Source: Oscillospiraceae bacterium
Lineage (GTDB): Bacteria; Bacillota; Clostridia; Oscillospirales; Acutalibacteraceae
Length of the DNA stretch: 64,000 nt
Direction of reading: 5' to 3'
NCBI GenBank assembly: GCA_003514385.1
Contig: DOQR01000006.1
Location: forward strand, 1 to 64,000
A program made the position numbers and the translations under genes. This document shows, one piece after another, positions 33,997-42,754 of this stretch. Numbering within the stretch: position 1 is the first letter of the stretch; the number at the start of each line of letters is the position of its first letter. The notes under the pieces are model-generated. The model saw only the letters and a program-made list of their open reading frames with translations, had not been told where the DNA came from and did not search any database.

Positions 33997-35070
33997 TTAA
34001 TCGTCGGTCGATCTGAGCTTTTCGGCAGTGTCCGCCGTGATGAGCGCGTCAATCAGCTCATCGAGGTCGCCGTTGAGTATCGCTTCAAGGCGGTAGAGCG
34101 TCAGCCCGATGCGGTGATCCGTGACGCGCCCCTGCGGGTAATTATATGTTCTGATGCGCTCGCTGCGGTCGCCTGTGCCGACCTGTGAGCGGCGCTCGCC
34201 CGCGATAGCCTCGCTCTGTTTTCTGCGCTCCGCTTCGAGTATCCTCGAGCGAAGTATTTTCATCGCCCTGTCTTTGTTTTTATATTGGCTCCGCTCGTCC
34301 TGGCACTCGACGACGGTGCCCGTCGGGATATGCGTGATTCTGATGGCGGACTCGGTCTTGTTGACATGCTGACCGCCTGCGCCGCTCGAACGGAAGGTGT
34401 CGATTTGCAGGTCGGACGGGTTTATTTCAACATCGACCTCCTGCGCCTCGGGCAGGACTGCGACGGTGACTGTCGAAGTGTGTATGCGCCCCATACTCTC
34501 GGTCTCGGGCACACGCTGGACGCGGTGGACGCCGCTCTCGAATTTGAGGCGGGAATACGCACCCTCGCCGCTTATCATGAAACTTATTTCTTTGTATCCG
34601 CCGAGTTCAGTGGCGTTCGCGCTGAGAACTTCGGTCTTGAAGCCCTTTGTGTCGCCGTACATCGAGTACATTCTGAACAGCTCGCCTGCGAACAGCGCGG
34701 CTTCTTCGCCGCCTGCGCCGCCGCGTATCTCAACGATAACATTGCGGTCGTCATTCGGGTCGCGCGGGAGCAGAAGCACTTTCAGCTCCTGCTGAGTGCG
34801 CTCGATATTCTCTTTCGCTTCTTCGAGCTCGGCGCGCGCAAGCTCCTTGAGCTCGGGATCCGCGCCGCTCTCTTCGAGCAGGCTCTTCGCCTCCTCGGCG
34901 TTATTTTCCGCCGCTTTATATTCGCGGTATTTTTCAACTATAGGTGATAAGTGCTTGAGCTCCTGCATATATTTTTTGTACAGCTCCATATCGGAGACGA
35001 CCTCGCTCTTGCAGAGCTCCGCGCTTATAAAATCAAACTTTTCTTCAACCTTTTTGAGTTTTTCGAGCAT
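33997..35070 (-). CDS. prfA: Peptide chain release factor 1
   Basis: 357 residues, class I release factor. The GGQ loop is [20 protein letters not shown]; the RF1-type anticodon region contains [20 protein letters not shown]. It reads UAA and UAG stop codons and triggers peptide release. Start [10 protein letters not shown] selected because GGAGG sits 5 nt upstream. TsaC follows 17 bp later. Confidence 0.95.
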   Translation of the reverse strand: MLEKLKKVEEKFDFISAELCKSEVVSDMELYKKYMQELKHLSPIVEKYREYKAAENNAEEAKSLLEESGADPELKELARAELEEAKENIERTQQELKVLLLPRDPNDDRNVIVEIRGGAGGEEAALFAGELFRMYSMYGDTKGFKTEVLSANATELGGYKEISFMISGEGAYSRLKFESGVHRVQRVPETESMGRIHTSTVTVAVLPEAQEVDVEINPSDLQIDTFRSSGAGGQHVNKTESAIRITHIPTGTVVECQDERSQYKNKDRAMKILRSRILEAERRKQSEAIAGERRSQVGTGDRSERIRTYNYPQGRVTDHRIGLTLYRLEAILNGDLDELIDALITADTAEKLRSTDD

Positions 35071-35129
35071 ATTTTCCTCCGAGTGCAAAAACTATTCTTG
35101 ACCGCCAAAGCGGCGTGAGGCAAAATATG

Positions 35130-35318
35130 CTAATCCTTCTCGGTGCGCTCGATACGTTTTATGTTCTTCTCCGCCTTGACGCGCGGAACCATGACCTCGC
35201 GGCCGCAGCCGAGACAGCGGATGCGAAAATCCATGCCGATGCGAAGCACCGCAAACTCGTTGCTGCCGCACGGGTGGTTCTTCTTCATGATGAGCTTGTC
35301 GCCCACTCTGACATCCAT
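35130..35318 (-). CDS. DUF951 protein (YyzM-like)
   Basis: 62 residues: MDVRVGDKLIMKKNHPCGSN, then FRIRCLGCGREVMVPR with a CxxC. DUF951 proteins are small beta-barrel, possibly zinc-binding, often next to translation genes. AAAGGAGG upstream. First gene of the prfA operon, 59 bp before prfA. Confidence 0.9.
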   Translation of the reverse strand: MDVRVGDKLIMKKNHPCGSNEFAVLRIGMDFRIRCLGCGREVMVPRVKAEKNIKRIERTEKD

Positions 35319-35457
35319 CGTTCTTCCTCCTTTATCGGACTGTAAATTATTATAACATTATTTTCACATTTTGTACACTGCGGGCGCAAAATTCCGCATA
35401 TTTTCAAAACGATCGGCTCGCCGCCGGACGCGGCGCCGCGAAAGGACTGAACAGACA

Positions 35458-36399
35458 ATGACCTGCTTCAAACCCGAGGGAACACTGCTGCCGACGGCGC
35501 AGAACGCCCGGATCCTCAGCTCTCCGACACTGCTCAGGGAGGCATGCAAAAGCGGGACTCCGCTCGAGGGCAGAGCCGTGCTGTGCGACGGCGAGCACAA
35601 TCTCCATGTTGACCTCGGCTGCATGCGCGGCATAATACCGAAAAACGAGGGTGCGCTCGGAATCGAGGACGGGAGCGTGCGCGATATCGCGCTGATCTCG
35701 CGGGTGAACAAGGCGGTTATTTTCCGCATAACCGGGTTTGACACGGATCAGAAGGGCGAAACATATGCCATCCTCAGCCGCCGCAGCGTGCAGGAGGACT
35801 GCCGCAGGGAATATCTCTCGTCGCTCGTCTGCGGCGATGTTATCGACGCCTGCGTCACGCACATGGAGCCGTTCGGCGCATTCTGCGACATCGGCGCGGG
35901 GATAAGCGCGCTGTTGCCCATCGACAGCATCTCCGTCTCGCGCATTCCGCACCCGAACGCGCGGTTTTCGACGGGACAGAACATCCGCGCGATAGTCAAA
36001 AGCTGCGACGAATTGGGGCGCATCACGCTCTCGCACCGCGAACTGCTCGGCACATGGGAAGAGAACTCCGCCGCGTTCAAAGCCGGCGAAACGGTTCCCG
36101 GAATCGTCCGCTCGGTCGAGAAATACGGCATATTCGTCGAGCTGACTCCGAACCTCGCGGGACTTGCGGAATACTGCGACGGAGTGAAAGACGGCGACCA
36201 CGCGAGCGTATATATAAAGAGCATACTGCCGCAGCGCATGAAAATAAAGCTCGTCATAGTCGATTCGTTCAGCGCAGACTACCCGCCCGCGCCGATAAGA
36301 TATTTCACAGACAGCCGACATATAGATTCGTGGGTCTATTCGCCGGAGGGGTGCGAGAAAGTGATAGAAAGCGTATTTTGCGAAGAAAATCAGATATGA
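35458..36399 (+). CDS. S1 RNA-binding domain protein
   Basis: 313 residues. Two good S1 domains lie at about residues 120-190 (GDVIDACVTHMEPFGAFCDI, ending ITLSHRELLG) and 200-265 (GETVPGIVRSVEKYGIFVEL). An N-terminal region (about 30-105) looks like a degenerate third. Likely binds RNA or ribosomes; similar proteins are annotated as ribosomal protein S1 homologues. ATG with AAAGGA upstream. Single-gene unit followed by a terminator, divergent from the DUF951 operon. Confidence 0.82.
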   Translation: MTCFKPEGTLLPTAQNARILSSPTLLREACKSGTPLEGRAVLCDGEHNLHVDLGCMRGIIPKNEGALGIEDGSVRDIALISRVNKAVIFRITGFDTDQKGETYAILSRRSVQEDCRREYLSSLVCGDVIDACVTHMEPFGAFCDIGAGISALLPIDSISVSRIPHPNARFSTGQNIRAIVKSCDELGRITLSHRELLGTWEENSAAFKAGETVPGIVRSVEKYGIFVELTPNLAGLAEYCDGVKDGDHASVYIKSILPQRMKIKLVIVDSFSADYPPAPIRYFTDSRHIDSWVYSPEGCEKVIESVFCEENQI

Positions 36400-36404
36400 A
36401 AAAG

Positions 36405-36431
36405 ACCGGGCGATTTAATCGTCCGGTTTTT
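36405..36431 (+). terminator. Rho-independent terminator
   Basis: 10-bp stem ACCGGGCGAT/ATCGTCCGGT plus TTTT, 5 bp after the S1-domain gene. Confidence 0.85.
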
Positions 36432-36670
36432 GAGATTTTGTGCCGCTCACTACAAGCTACAATCAAATAGGCTTGCGCAAAAAGTCGCGGGCGGATGATA
36501 TCAGCTCTTACCGCATATATTTTACTTATTACATTAAGCGAAGCGAGGCTAACCCCTCAGTCTCGGCTTCGCCGAGCCGGTGTCCCTACAGGGGAGCCTA
36601 TTGATGGCGTGTTTTGTACAGCTTGTGCCGTTGTCCATGCAATATAAAATCTTCAAAAATATAAAAAAAT
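36432..36670. repeat. Intergenic region with a dispersed repeat
   Basis: No gene. Contains AACCCCTCAGTCTCGGCT at 36551-36568, identical to 48327-48344, followed by CTACAGGGGAGCC. A nearby GGGCGGATGATAT (36488 onward) also matches 48507. These are recognisable as intergenic repeat families of gut Clostridia. Confidence 0.65.
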
Positions 36671-36693
36671 CCGGGCGGTCAAAGACCGTCCGG
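36671..36693 (-). terminator. Rho-independent terminator of the surface protein gene
   Basis: 10-bp stem CCGGACGGTC/GACCGCCCGG then ATTTTTTTAT on the minus strand, 28 bp past the stop. Confidence 0.85.
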
Positions 36694-36720
36694 ACTTTCA
36701 TTTGTTCAATTACCGAACTG

Positions 36721-37311
36721 TTAAGCAGCCTTCTTCTTGGAGACAAAAGCAGCAGCAGCAGCGACGGAGAGAGAAGCAACAGCAGCAACAGCAGCAGCAG
36801 CGCCGGTGTTGGGAACCTCAGTCTCAGCGGGAGCCTCAGTGGTCTCAGGAGCAGAAGTTGCAGGAGCCTCAGTGGTGGTAGCGGGCTTATAGCCGTACCA
36901 ACCCATGATCTTCTTTACCAGCGGGATCTCGAGGAGCTTGTTGATGATGGCGTCTCTGTCGGTCTTGAATGCCTTAGCAAGGAGATCGATGAAAGCGTTC
37001 ATCATAGCTGCGGGAATCTCAGAAGCATCAGGAAGATTGGGGTTCTGATTCTTGTCGAAGAAAGGCTTGAGCAACTCAACGATATTTTCGATGGTAGCCT
37101 TAGTCTGCTTGATGACTTCCTTCATGAGATCCATGTTAATCTCAGGCATGATGGTTCCCTTAATCCACTCAAGGATCTGGTCGAGGGTAACTGTGGGAGT
37201 GGCTTCTTCAGTCGTGGTGGTGTTAGCATCCTCTGCATCAACAGCGAAAGCTGCGACGCCGAGGGAGAGAACCATGACAAGAGCCAGGAGAAGACTTACG
37301 ATTTTCTTCAT
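36721..37311 (-). CDS. Secreted protein with PNTG-type C-terminal anchor
   Basis: 196 residues. A signal peptide (MKKIVSLLLALVMVLSLGVA) and a Thr-rich linker lead to an all-helical domain of about 110 residues with LDQILEWIKGTIMPEINMDL and IPAAMMNAFIDLLAKAFKTD. A Pro/Thr/Ala/Glu spacer, then VPNTG, an alanine-rich hydrophobic helix and KKKAA follow. The tail has the order of a sortase signal (xPxTG, hydrophobic, basic), so it is probably cell-wall attached. High-quality promoter and terminator suggest strong expression. Function unknown. Confidence 0.82.
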   Translation of the reverse strand: MKKIVSLLLALVMVLSLGVAAFAVDAEDANTTTTEEATPTVTLDQILEWIKGTIMPEINMDLMKEVIKQTKATIENIVELLKPFFDKNQNPNLPDASEIPAAMMNAFIDLLAKAFKTDRDAIINKLLEIPLVKKIMGWYGYKPATTTEAPATSAPETTEAPAETEVPNTGAAAAVAAVASLSVAAAAAFVSKKKAA

Positions 37312-37402
37312 TTTTCTACAACCCTTTCTGATTTTAATAAAATTTTAAGTCCGTCAAGACTTAATCGGCAATGAAATTGAAGAAATATCATTACACTTTC
37401 AG

Positions 37403-37430
37403 ATTATATCACGCTTTCCGATTTTGTCAA
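37403..37430 (-). promoter_or_regulatory. Promoter of the PNTG surface protein
   Basis: Minus strand TTGACA, 16-bp spacer, TATAAT with TGA in front (extended -10). About 90 bp leader. Confidence 0.8.
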
Positions 37431-37511
37431 GCGTGTTAACTGATTTTTAACAATTTGTAATTATTATAAAATCATCATTAAGAGTAATGATATTTCGATA
37501 ACGACCTGTTT

Positions 37512-38723
37512 TTATGCGCCTGTGGACTCGGTAGCCGGAGCGGAAGTCGAGGGAGCGGTAGTGGTCGTGGTGGTGGGCTTGAGGATTATAACATCCTTCT
37601 TGCTCTGGATCTTTCTCCAGGTGAAGACAACATCGCAGCCGTTTACATAGTAAGTGTCGGGATTATAAATGTTGTGCTGAGAGGGATCGATCTCCTTGAA
37701 CTTGTTAGCCTTGAAGGTATCGCCGACAATCTTAGCCATCTCGGGAGTATCAAAGGTAACTCTTGCTTCCATAACAAGCTCGGAACGGTCGCGGAAGTTC
37801 TTGAGAACGCCCGGAACGAAACCGGTTGACCACCAATGGCGCTCATACTTACGCTTGAAGAGCGGATTGAGTGTTCCGGTGGAATCCATACGATAGCAGA
37901 CCATCTCCATGGGAAGAAGGTGATCGGTGGCGCACTCATAGTGATTGAGTGCAGCGCTGGAAGAAGTGGGCTTCTTGTCGTCCTTCTCATAGAAGCCGAT
38001 CTCGGAACCGATAAACATAAGGCCGTACTGACCCTTCCAGAGCTGGAGCAGATAGCCGCGGTTCTGATAGTCGAAATAAATTCTGACAGTGTCATAGTAC
38101 ATTACGGTGAAACCAGCTGCGAAATCGTACAGCGGGTTGAAACCGAACTGCTGCTGCCAGGAGTTGAGGTCGTCAACATAGAAGAACTCGCCCTCGGGAT
38201 CATACTTGTAAGAAAGCAGAGCGCCGTCATCGAGCGCGCTCAGACCGAGCTGAGCAGCGATAGTCGCATCGACATCATAGAGCTGACCGAGAAGGTCGTT
38301 CTCGCTCTCGTCGGAGATTCTCTTCTTGAGAGCCGCGACATCATTGGAGTTCTTGAGGTTGTAAGAAGTGCCGTCGACGGTGACTATCTCAGCCATGCCG
38401 TTGCTGCCCTTCTGAACAGTGATAACATACTTATGCTTTGTAGGTCTGATTGTGGGATTGTGGCTGGGCTTGACGACAGTGTTGGTGCCAATGTTGCTCT
38501 TCTTACCGGGGGTTCTCTTTGTGCCCGTGGTCGAAGCCTTGGTACCGTCGGTGCTGTCGAGCGAAGACTCGGAGCCGTCGGAAGTGTCGTCTGCACTGAC
38601 GTCCACAACCGCATCCTGGCTGCCGCCGGTCGTTGTACCGTTATCGTCCTTGTCGGTCTTTTTGCAGGCCGCAAAAGCGAAGATGGTAGCAAAGACAAGA
38701 AGCAGTGCTAAAATTCTCTTCAT
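37512..38723 (-). CDS. DUF4474-type lipoprotein
   Basis: 403 residues. The lipobox signal is MKRILALLLVFATIFAFAAC; a long Ser/Thr/Asp-rich linker runs to about residue 90. The C-terminal part (about 165-385) matches my memory of DUF4474: NPLYDFAAGFTVMYYDTVRI, then LQLWKGQYGLMFIGSEIGFY and ERHWWSTGFVPGVL. It ends in a Thr-rich tail. It is exported and lipid-anchored; role unknown. AGGAGG upstream. Confidence 0.85.
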   Translation of the reverse strand: MKRILALLLVFATIFAFAACKKTDKDDNGTTTGGSQDAVVDVSADDTSDGSESSLDSTDGTKASTTGTKRTPGKKSNIGTNTVVKPSHNPTIRPTKHKYVITVQKGSNGMAEIVTVDGTSYNLKNSNDVAALKKRISDESENDLLGQLYDVDATIAAQLGLSALDDGALLSYKYDPEGEFFYVDDLNSWQQQFGFNPLYDFAAGFTVMYYDTVRIYFDYQNRGYLLQLWKGQYGLMFIGSEIGFYEKDDKKPTSSSAALNHYECATDHLLPMEMVCYRMDSTGTLNPLFKRKYERHWWSTGFVPGVLKNFRDRSELVMEARVTFDTPEMAKIVGDTFKANKFKEIDPSQHNIYNPDTYYVNGCDVVFTWRKIQSKKDVIILKPTTTTTTAPSTSAPATESTGA

Positions 38724-38800
38724 TTTCTTTCCTCCTAAGAAAGTTCTATCTGGTTTTTTAAACACCGCGCACTTCTTTTTTGCACGGCATTTCTTCCGTT

Positions 38801-38829
38801 ATTATATCAAAGAGGGCGTTCATAGTCAA
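38801..38829 (-). promoter_or_regulatory. Promoter of the DUF4474 lipoprotein
   Basis: Minus strand TTGACT, 17-bp spacer, TATAAT with TGA in front; leader about 75 nt. Confidence 0.75.
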
Positions 38830-38907
38830 GATTTACGGTAAATTTACAATTGTTTGGCAGAATGTTACAAAAAAGTCAAGATTCATTTGTGGAAAATGCT
38901 TCGCTGA

Positions 38908-39492
38908 TTATTCTTTTATATCATCAAGTGTCAGGCGGTAGCCGTCCAAAAATTCTTTCATGAACTCCTCCGCCTCCGGAATATCCAATGCATTTATCGA
39001 TTCGAGGGTCGATTCGGCGGCGCGGTCGAATTCGGTGTTGCCCGCCTTCTTCTCCTCTATACATTTTATATAAGCGCATATTTTGTCCGCAGCCTTGACC
39101 AGTTTCCAGAGTTCTTCGTCGGTTTCGTCTTTGAAAAAAAACGGCGCAAAGTCGGCGCGCAGATCCTCGGGAAGCATTGAAACAAGGTGCTCGCATGCGC
39201 TCTGTTCCACCTGTGCATATGCCTCACGGATATGCGGGCTGTAATATTTGACGGGCGTTGGCATATCGCCGGTCAGCGTCTCGGGCGCGTCGTGATAGAG
39301 TCCGAGCAGGGCGGCGCGCTCGGCGTTGTAATACTTGCCGAAGCGTCTGTTGCCGATGACCGCCAGCGCATGGGCGATGCACGCGGTCTCCATGCAGTGC
39401 TCGCTCAGGTTCTCCTCATGGGTGTTGCGCATAAGCGCCCAGCGGTCGATATATTTGAGCCTCGATATCATTGCGAAAAAGTTGCTTGCCAT
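38908..39492 (-). CDS. HD-domain 5'-deoxynucleotidase, YfbR-like
   Basis: 194 residues. HD-family metal motifs: LSEHCMETACIAHAL (H), GLYHDAPETLTGDMPTPVKY (HD) and VKAADKICAYIKC (D). The sequence RLKYIDRWALMRNTHEENLS is characteristic of E. coli YfbR, which dephosphorylates deoxynucleoside 5'-monophosphates. GGAGG 7 nt before ATG. Divergent from the Crp/Fnr operon. Confidence 0.92.
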   Translation of the reverse strand: MASNFFAMISRLKYIDRWALMRNTHEENLSEHCMETACIAHALAVIGNRRFGKYYNAERAALLGLYHDAPETLTGDMPTPVKYYSPHIREAYAQVEQSACEHLVSMLPEDLRADFAPFFFKDETDEELWKLVKAADKICAYIKCIEEKKAGNTEFDRAAESTLESINALDIPEAEEFMKEFLDGYRLTLDDIKE

Positions 39493-39573
39493 TATTTTGC
39501 CTCCGTTTTTCTTTCCACGGAAAGTATAGCATTAAAATCCGCCTTTTTCAAGGCAATAAAACTGCCAATACTA

Positions 39574-39623
39574 TTGACAGAGCAGGCGGTTGCAATTATA
39601 ATAAAAGTGTTTCAAATGATACA
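39574..39623 (+). promoter_or_regulatory. Promoter with Fnr-like operator before the Crp/Fnr gene
   Basis: Perfect consensus TTGACA (39574-39579), 17-bp spacer, TATAAT (39597-39602). Six bp downstream is TGTTTCAAATGATACA (39608-39623), an inverted repeat of the form TGTNTCA-N2-TGANACA as bound by Crp/Fnr proteins. Placed over the transcription start, it would repress. Confidence 0.85.
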
Positions 39624-39638
39624 GTTAAAGGTGATTCA

Positions 39639-40274
39639 ATGACGGCGCGCGAATGTGCTTCGATGCTCAGAAACAACAGGATATTCCAAAGCGTTGGCGA
39701 GGACAGGCTCGAACGGCTCGTTGAAAATGCGGACATTCAGACCTTTCGCAGGGGCGACGAGATTCTCTCTCCATCGCGCGGCGGACGCATAATGGGCATG
39801 ATAATCATGGGCAGCGCCGCGGTCAACAAAGGGCGCGCGGTCATAAACACGCTCGTGCCCGGCGACATTTTCGGCGCGGTAACTCTCTTCTCTGACGAGC
39901 CGTCCCCCGCGACGACCGTTACGGCTCGGGTCGAATGCAGCGCGGTATTTTTTGAAAAAGATTCGATAGCGGAGCTCATTGAAAGCGAGTCGGGAGCCGC
40001 AATAGGATTTGCCGCCTATCTTTCGGCGCGGATACGCTTTCTGACGCGCAGAATAGAAGCGCTGACCGCCGGAGACAGCGCGAGCAAGCTGCTCTCTTAT
40101 CTGCTCGAACGCGAGCAGGACGGCGAGGTTGACATTCAGAGCTGCGCGGAGCTTGCGCGAAGGCTCGATGTCGGGCGCGCGTCGCTCTATCGCGCGCTGG
40201 ACAGCCTTGAGACGAGCGGCGACATACGCCGCGAGGGCAAAAAAATTTTTATCATGGTCAAGGATCGGGGTTAA
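39639..40274 (+). CDS. Crp/Fnr-family transcriptional regulator
   Basis: 211 residues. An N-terminal cyclic-nucleotide-binding fold (about 10-115: TFRRGDEILSPSRGG, LVPGDIFGAVTLFSDEPSPA) is followed by a long helix and a C-terminal winged helix with LARRLDVGRASLYRALDSLE. The Arg-x-x-Ser/Thr pocket of true cAMP binders is not evident, and there is no N-terminal Cys cluster for FeS. The signal is unknown. It probably represses itself at the operator upstream and may control the ABC importer that follows. AAAGGTG precedes the ATG. Confidence 0.88.
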   Translation: MTARECASMLRNNRIFQSVGEDRLERLVENADIQTFRRGDEILSPSRGGRIMGMIIMGSAAVNKGRAVINTLVPGDIFGAVTLFSDEPSPATTVTARVECSAVFFEKDSIAELIESESGAAIGFAAYLSARIRFLTRRIEALTAGDSASKLLSYLLEREQDGEVDIQSCAELARRLDVGRASLYRALDSLETSGDIRREGKKIFIMVKDRG

Positions 40275-40351
40275 GCGCCGCCGAGCCGCGAAGCGGCTCC
40301 TGCGCGCCCGCAGGGCGCGCGCCTGAAGCGCAGCTTTCGGCGGCGGCGCAA
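40275..40351 (+). promoter_or_regulatory. Long GC-rich hairpin between regulator and ABC genes
   Basis: Outer stem GCGCCGCCGA/TCGGCGGCGGCGC encloses two inner hairpins (GCCGCGAAGCGGC and GCGCGCCCGCAGGGCGCGC). No T-run follows. It may stabilise the downstream mRNA or uncouple expression of the binding protein from the regulator. Confidence 0.6.
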
Positions 40352-40394
40352 AGCCCGGTTTCAGATATATATAAATTCGAAGGAGCAATGCACA

Positions 40395-41411
40395 ATGAAA
40401 AAATTTACAAAGATTCTTTCCCTGCTGCTGTGCCTCGCGATGGTTTTCAGCTTCGCGGCATGCACCGGAAAGCCCGACGACAGCGCAACGACCACGGAAG
40501 AGACCGTTCCGGCGGACACAACGCCGATAAATATCACGACCCTCAAGGGCCCGACCGGCATAGGCATGGCTAAGCTCATCAGCGACAAAAACGCGCAGTA
40601 CAACATATCGATAGCCACCGCAGCGACCGAGATAGCGCCCCTCATAATCAAGGGCGAAGCGGATATCGCCGCCTGCCCGCTGAACCTCGCCGCCGCGATA
40701 TACAAAAAGTCCGGCGGAAAAGTGAAGATGATAGCAATCAACACCCTCGGCGTGCTTTCGATTCTCGAAAACGGCGAGAACATCAAGAGTGTTGCCGACC
40801 TCAAGGGCAAAAAGATAGGCGCGACCGGACAGAGCGCAACGCCCGAATATGTCCTCAACTACATCCTCGAAGCAAACGGCATCGACCCCAAAAAGGATGT
40901 TGAGATAACCTACTACACCGACCACGCCGAGCTTGCAACGCTCATGGCGACCGGTAAAATTGACATCGCGATGCTCCCCGAGCCCAATGTTACGACCGTC
41001 ATGGCGAAGAACAGCTCCGTTCGCAAGGCACTCGACCTGACCGAAGAGTGGGAGAAAGCGACCGCCGCAAAGGGTGAAAAGACCTCGCTAGCGCAGGGCT
41101 GCCTGATAGTCCGCACCGAGTTCCTTGAGGCTCACCCCAACGCCGTCAAAGCTTTCCTCGCGGCATATAAAGAGTCCGTTGATTTCGTCAACGGCAACAC
41201 CGAAAAGGCGGCGCAGATGATAGCCGACGCGGGCATAGTCCCCAACGCGCAGATCGCCGCAAAGGCTCTGCCCAACTGCAACATCGTCTATATGACCGGC
41301 GACGAAATGATAAAGACCGCAAAGGCAAACTTTGATGTTCTCTTCAAAGCAGACCCCACATCAGTCGGAGGAGCAATGCCCGGTGATGATCTCTACTACA
41401 CAGGCAAATAA
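40395..41411 (+). CDS. ABC importer substrate-binding lipoprotein (NMT1/TauA-like)
   Basis: 338 residues. A lipobox (LLLCLAMVFSFAAC) and a Thr-rich spacer precede a type II periplasmic-binding fold: ITTLKGPTGIGMAKLISDKN, KGEADIAACPLNLAAAIYKK, VADLKGKKIGATGQSATPEY, GKIDIAMLPEPNVTTVM. The family imports taurine, alkanesulfonates, nitrate or thiamine precursors; the ligand here is not readable. It captures substrate outside and delivers it to the permease encoded next, whose start lies within this gene's end. Confidence 0.9.
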   Translation: MKKFTKILSLLLCLAMVFSFAACTGKPDDSATTTEETVPADTTPINITTLKGPTGIGMAKLISDKNAQYNISIATAATEIAPLIIKGEADIAACPLNLAAAIYKKSGGKVKMIAINTLGVLSILENGENIKSVADLKGKKIGATGQSATPEYVLNYILEANGIDPKKDVEITYYTDHAELATLMATGKIDIAMLPEPNVTTVMAKNSSVRKALDLTEEWEKATAAKGEKTSLAQGCLIVRTEFLEAHPNAVKAFLAAYKESVDFVNGNTEKAAQMIADAGIVPNAQIAAKALPNCNIVYMTGDEMIKTAKANFDVLFKADPTSVGGAMPGDDLYYTGK

Positions 41412-42165
41412 AAAAACGCAAAAAGTGCCGACCGCGGTCTTGAAAATCGCGGCGGCACTCTTCTGGATATTTATATGGTTCATAGCGTCGCGCGCCGTCG
41501 GGTCGGAGCTTCTGCTCCCCTCGCCTGCCGTGACGCTCGCGCGCCTTTGGGAGCTTGCGCTCAAGGGTAGCTTCTGGCTCGCCGTGCTGCAATCGCTGCT
41601 GCGAATCATCGCAGGCTGCGCGCTCGGCATAGCCGCGGGGTCAATACTCGGCGTGCTGACCGCAATGTCGCGCGTGCTCTATGAGCTGTTCACGCCGCTG
41701 CTGACCGTCGTGCGCTCAACGCCCGTCGCCTCGTTCATTATCCTCGCCCTCGTGTGGATAAAGCGGGACAACGTGGCTGTTTTCATAGCTTTTCTCATGG
41801 TTCTGCCAATACTCTGGGGCAATGTGAGCCGCGGGATAACAGAGTGCGACCGCGATTTAATTGAAATGGCGCACATATTTCGCTTTTCTAAAAAAGATAT
41901 GCTCAAAAAAATATATCTCCCGAGCGTCCGCCCGTATTTCTTCGCCGGATGCTCGACAGCGCTCGGTCTCTCATGGAAAGCCGGAGTCGCGGCGGAGGTG
42001 CTGAGCCTGCCGAAGCACGCTCTCGGCAGTGAGCTGTATTATTCAAAGATATATCTCGAGACCCCGACGCTCTTCGCGGTGACGCTCGTTGTTATTCTGT
42101 TGAGCGTTGCGCTCGAATTCGTTCTGCGCCTGATACTCAAAAAGACTGCGGGGTGGGAGAAATGA
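41386..42165 (+). CDS. ABC importer permease (SsuC/TauC-like)
   Basis: 259 residues, about six transmembrane helices. The ATPase-contact EAA-like loop is HIFRFSKKDMLKKIYLPSVR (E-A-A...G...L-P variant). The N-terminal PSPAVTLARLWELALKGSFW is typical of the NitT/TauT/SsuC family. It overlaps the binding-protein gene by 26 bp and the ATPase by 4 bp. GGAGGAG lies ahead of the start; a GTG one codon earlier is also possible. Confidence 0.9.
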   Translation: MISTTQANKKTQKVPTAVLKIAAALFWIFIWFIASRAVGSELLLPSPAVTLARLWELALKGSFWLAVLQSLLRIIAGCALGIAAGSILGVLTAMSRVLYELFTPLLTVVRSTPVASFIILALVWIKRDNVAVFIAFLMVLPILWGNVSRGITECDRDLIEMAHIFRFSKKDMLKKIYLPSVRPYFFAGCSTALGLSWKAGVAAEVLSLPKHALGSELYYSKIYLETPTLFAVTLVVILLSVALEFVLRLILKKTAGWEK

Positions 42166-42722
42166 TAGAGCTTCAGAACATCTCGAAATCGTTTGACGGC
42201 GTTTCGGTGCTCGATAACATAAGCGCGGAGATTCCCGACAGCGGGATTTTTGCGATATGCGGCGCATCGGGAAGCGGAAAGACAACGCTGATGCGCATAA
42301 TTCTCGGGCTCGAACAGCCGGATTCCGGCAATATTTCCGGGCTTGAGGGCAAAAAGACAGCTGTTGTTTTTCAAAATGACCGCCTGCTCCCGTGGCTGAG
42401 CGCGCTCGACAATGTTGCCGCCGTGTGCTCAAAGGAACGCGCAAAAGAGATGCTCGAAAAAGTTGAGCTTTCGGATGCGTTGAGCAAAAAGCCCGCCGAG
42501 CTCAGCGGCGGAATGTGCCGCAGAGTGGCGTTGGCGCGTGCGCTGGCGTTCGACGCGGATATTCTCCTGCTCGACGAGCCGTTTAAAGGGCTGGACACCG
42601 AGCTGCGTGGGCGGATAGTGAAGCTTGTAGAAAACTTTGCAAAGACGAAGCCCGTCATACTCATCACCCACGACCCGTGGGAAGTTTCGCTCGCCAAGGC
42701 AAAACTTGATATTGAAAAGTAA
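42162..42722 (+). CDS. ABC importer ATPase, short form
   Basis: 186 residues. Walker A GASGSGKTT, Q-loop VVFQNDRLLPWLS, signature LSGGMCRRVALARAL, Walker B ILLLDEPFKGLD and the switch His in ITHDPW. About 60 residues shorter than usual SsuB/TauB ATPases, the C-terminal part being missing; all catalytic motifs remain. ATGA overlap with the permease; completes the operon, followed by a terminator. Confidence 0.92.
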   Translation: MIELQNISKSFDGVSVLDNISAEIPDSGIFAICGASGSGKTTLMRIILGLEQPDSGNISGLEGKKTAVVFQNDRLLPWLSALDNVAAVCSKERAKEMLEKVELSDALSKKPAELSGGMCRRVALARALAFDADILLLDEPFKGLDTELRGRIVKLVENFAKTKPVILITHDPWEVSLAKAKLDIEK

Positions 42723-42727
42723 AAAAT

Positions 42728-42748
42728 CCGGCTGTATCAAACAGCCGG
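42728..42748. terminator. Convergent bidirectional terminator
   Basis: 8-bp stem CCGGCTGT/ACAGCCGG with A-run on the left and TATTTTTTATT on the right, between the ABC operon and nrnA. Confidence 0.85.
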
Positions 42749-42754
42749 TATTTT

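Noticed and set aside
36432..36670. CRISPR array
   Set aside because: Repeats are single or paired, irregularly spaced, and there are no cas genes.
42162..42722. Idea that the short ATPase is truncated and dead
   Set aside because: All catalytic motifs are present, it has an ATGA overlap and ends cleanly before a terminator.
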